From positions 186,001-250,000 of the forward strand of contig NZ_FNGV01000007.1 of the NCBI RefSeq assembly GCF_900103215.1: DNA of 64,000 bases. The letters run 5' to 3'. Position 1 is the stretch's first letter. The number at the start of each line of letters is the position of its first letter. The translations under genes and the position numbers were made by a program. This DNA comes from Kriegella aquimaris (GTDB taxonomy: Bacteria; Bacteroidota; Bacteroidia; Flavobacteriales; Flavobacteriaceae). Shown here one piece after another: positions 63,387 to 64,000 of the stretch. The notes under the pieces are model-generated. The model was given only the letters and a program-made list of their open reading frames with translations. It did not search any database and was not told the DNA's origin.

Positions 63387-64000
63387 TATTCGTTATTTTG
63401 AGAAAGTGCATAAAAATAAACGTGTTCCAACAAAGGTGTTGTAGCTTCAAAATTCTTTGGCCGTTCCATTGAAAATATGGTAACATGCAATTGTCTTTCT
63501 ATTAATTGCTGACTGATAACGTTGAAATTTGTCTGGTAAAATTTCAATTCTTCCTTTTTGATTGATTTTGACCAGATCTTGTTATCCAGTGTTGAAATCA
63601 ATTCTTTCGGTCTACCGGATTTTAAAATCTTCCCTTTATTCATAATGGTCATTTCCGAACATAAATTCTTTACATCTTCCACTAGGTGTGTGGAGAGAAT
63701 GACAATTACTTCGGTACTAATGTCATTTAACAAGGTATTGAAGCGATTACGTTCTTCCGGGTCCAGTCCTGCCGTTGGCTCATCTACAATAATGATTTTT
63801 GGCTTTCCCAGTAAGGCTTGTGCCACGCCGAAACGCTGTTTCATCCCGCCGGAAAACGTATGAACTTCCTTATCTTTAAAATCCCAAAGATTCACCTTCT
63901 GCAATAGATATTGAATTTGAGTTGAACGTTCATCATTATTTTTTATGCCCTTTAAAATGGCGATATGGTTTAAAAGGTCATTGGCACTTACTTTTGGATA
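63386..64000 (-). CDS. ABC transporter ATP-binding protein, 5' partial
   Basis: The frame is open to the right edge of the window, so the N-terminus with Walker A lies outside. The visible part contains the ABC signature FSGGMKQRFGVAQALLG, Walker B IIIVDEPTAGLDP and the switch His in LSTHLVEDV, followed by a C-terminal regulatory region. It powers the ABC-2/M1 peptidase protein, which starts at its stop codon. The TTG at 63904 is not the real start because the conserved ATPase sequence continues upstream of it. Confidence 0.92.
   Translation of the reverse strand, partial: YPKVSANDLLNHIAILKGIKNNDERSTQIQYLLQKVNLWDFKDKEVHTFSGGMKQRFGVAQALLGKPKIIIVDEPTAGLDPEERNRFNTLLNDISTEVIVILSTHLVEDVKNLCSEMTIMNKGKILKSGRPKELISTLDNKIWSKSIKKEELKFYQTNFNVISQQLIERQLHVTIFSMERPKNFEATTPLLEHVYFYALSQNNE

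Noticed and set aside
1-64000. CRISPR arrays, rRNA genes, intact insertion sequences or prophage
   Set aside because: No regularly spaced repeats, transposase, integrase or rRNA sequence was seen in any part of the window.

Overview
The window looks like chromosomal DNA of a marine member of the Flavobacteriaceae (Bacteroidota). It is AT-rich, with TAnnTTTG-type -7 promoter elements and weak or absent Shine-Dalgarno sequences. Characteristic families include a type B (SdhCAB) succinate dehydrogenase, a Reg_prop/Y_Y_Y two-component sensor, OMP_b-brl_3 TonB-dependent receptors, short Crp/Fnr regulators and an ABC-2 permease fused to an M1 peptidase. I could not assign a genus.

Layout. 0-5.8 kb (+): a catabolic-looking run of DHDPS-family aldolase (5' end outside the window), beta-rich lipoprotein, M20 amidohydrolase, tandem GNAT and sialidase/BNR-like lipoprotein. 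6.6-10.0 kb (+): sdhCAB, followed directly by a decayed copy of the 3' end of the sialidase-like gene, so the operon sits between direct repeats. 10.3-22.6 kb (-): a secreted peptidase/hydrolase cluster (three S41 peptidases, one with a CBM48-like C-terminus, one class C beta-lactamase-like hydrolase, a small secreted protein, a PKD/beta-helix-like lipoprotein) beside a NarL-type response regulator and a large propeller histidine kinase. 23.6-39.7 kb (+): acyltransferase; homocysteine methyltransferase, TPR protein and SCO1; lipoprotein and TonB receptor; methyltransferase, beta-barrel protein and serine hydrolase; Crp/Fnr regulator; GMC dehydrogenase with a Tat small subunit; methyltransferase; a pseudogene coupled to a flavodoxin-like membrane protein and a CDP-alcohol phosphatidyltransferase. 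40.4-43.0 kb (-): an Mla-like lipid transporter, divergent from an HMA protein and an L,D-transpeptidase. 45.1-53.2 kb (-): a universal stress protein, an FtsX-type permease, a class III cyclase with a 52-codon upstream gene, an HtrA-like protease, a beta-barrel protein and a DUF2147-like protein. 53.3-55.2 kb (+): a LytS/LytTR pair. 56-60 kb (+): a second Crp/Fnr regulator, FMN reductase, GNAT, secreted protein, DoxX and an ABM-domain protein with an odd tail. 60.2-64.0 kb (-): ABC-2/M1 peptidase and its ATPase, cut by the window edge.

The strongest unexplained signals are cis-regulatory. A 21-bp dyad-containing motif lies upstream of the PKD lipoprotein gene, the response-regulator gene and (twice) the sensor-kinase gene, which suggests an autoregulated NarL-type regulon that includes the lipoprotein. 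A 55-bp promoter module with an Fnr-like half-dyad, always 47 bp ahead of the -7 element, precedes three separate units: the acyltransferase; the methyltransferase/TPR/SCO1 set; and the GMC/Tat dehydrogenase. The third copy overlaps the stop codon of a Crp/Fnr gene, making that protein a natural candidate regulator.

There are several signs of gene decay: the sialidase-like fragment, a pseudogene with two in-frame stops, a tRNA 3'-end-like remnant with a terminator, and membrane-protein fragments. I saw no CRISPR array, intact insertion sequence, rRNA or complete tRNA.
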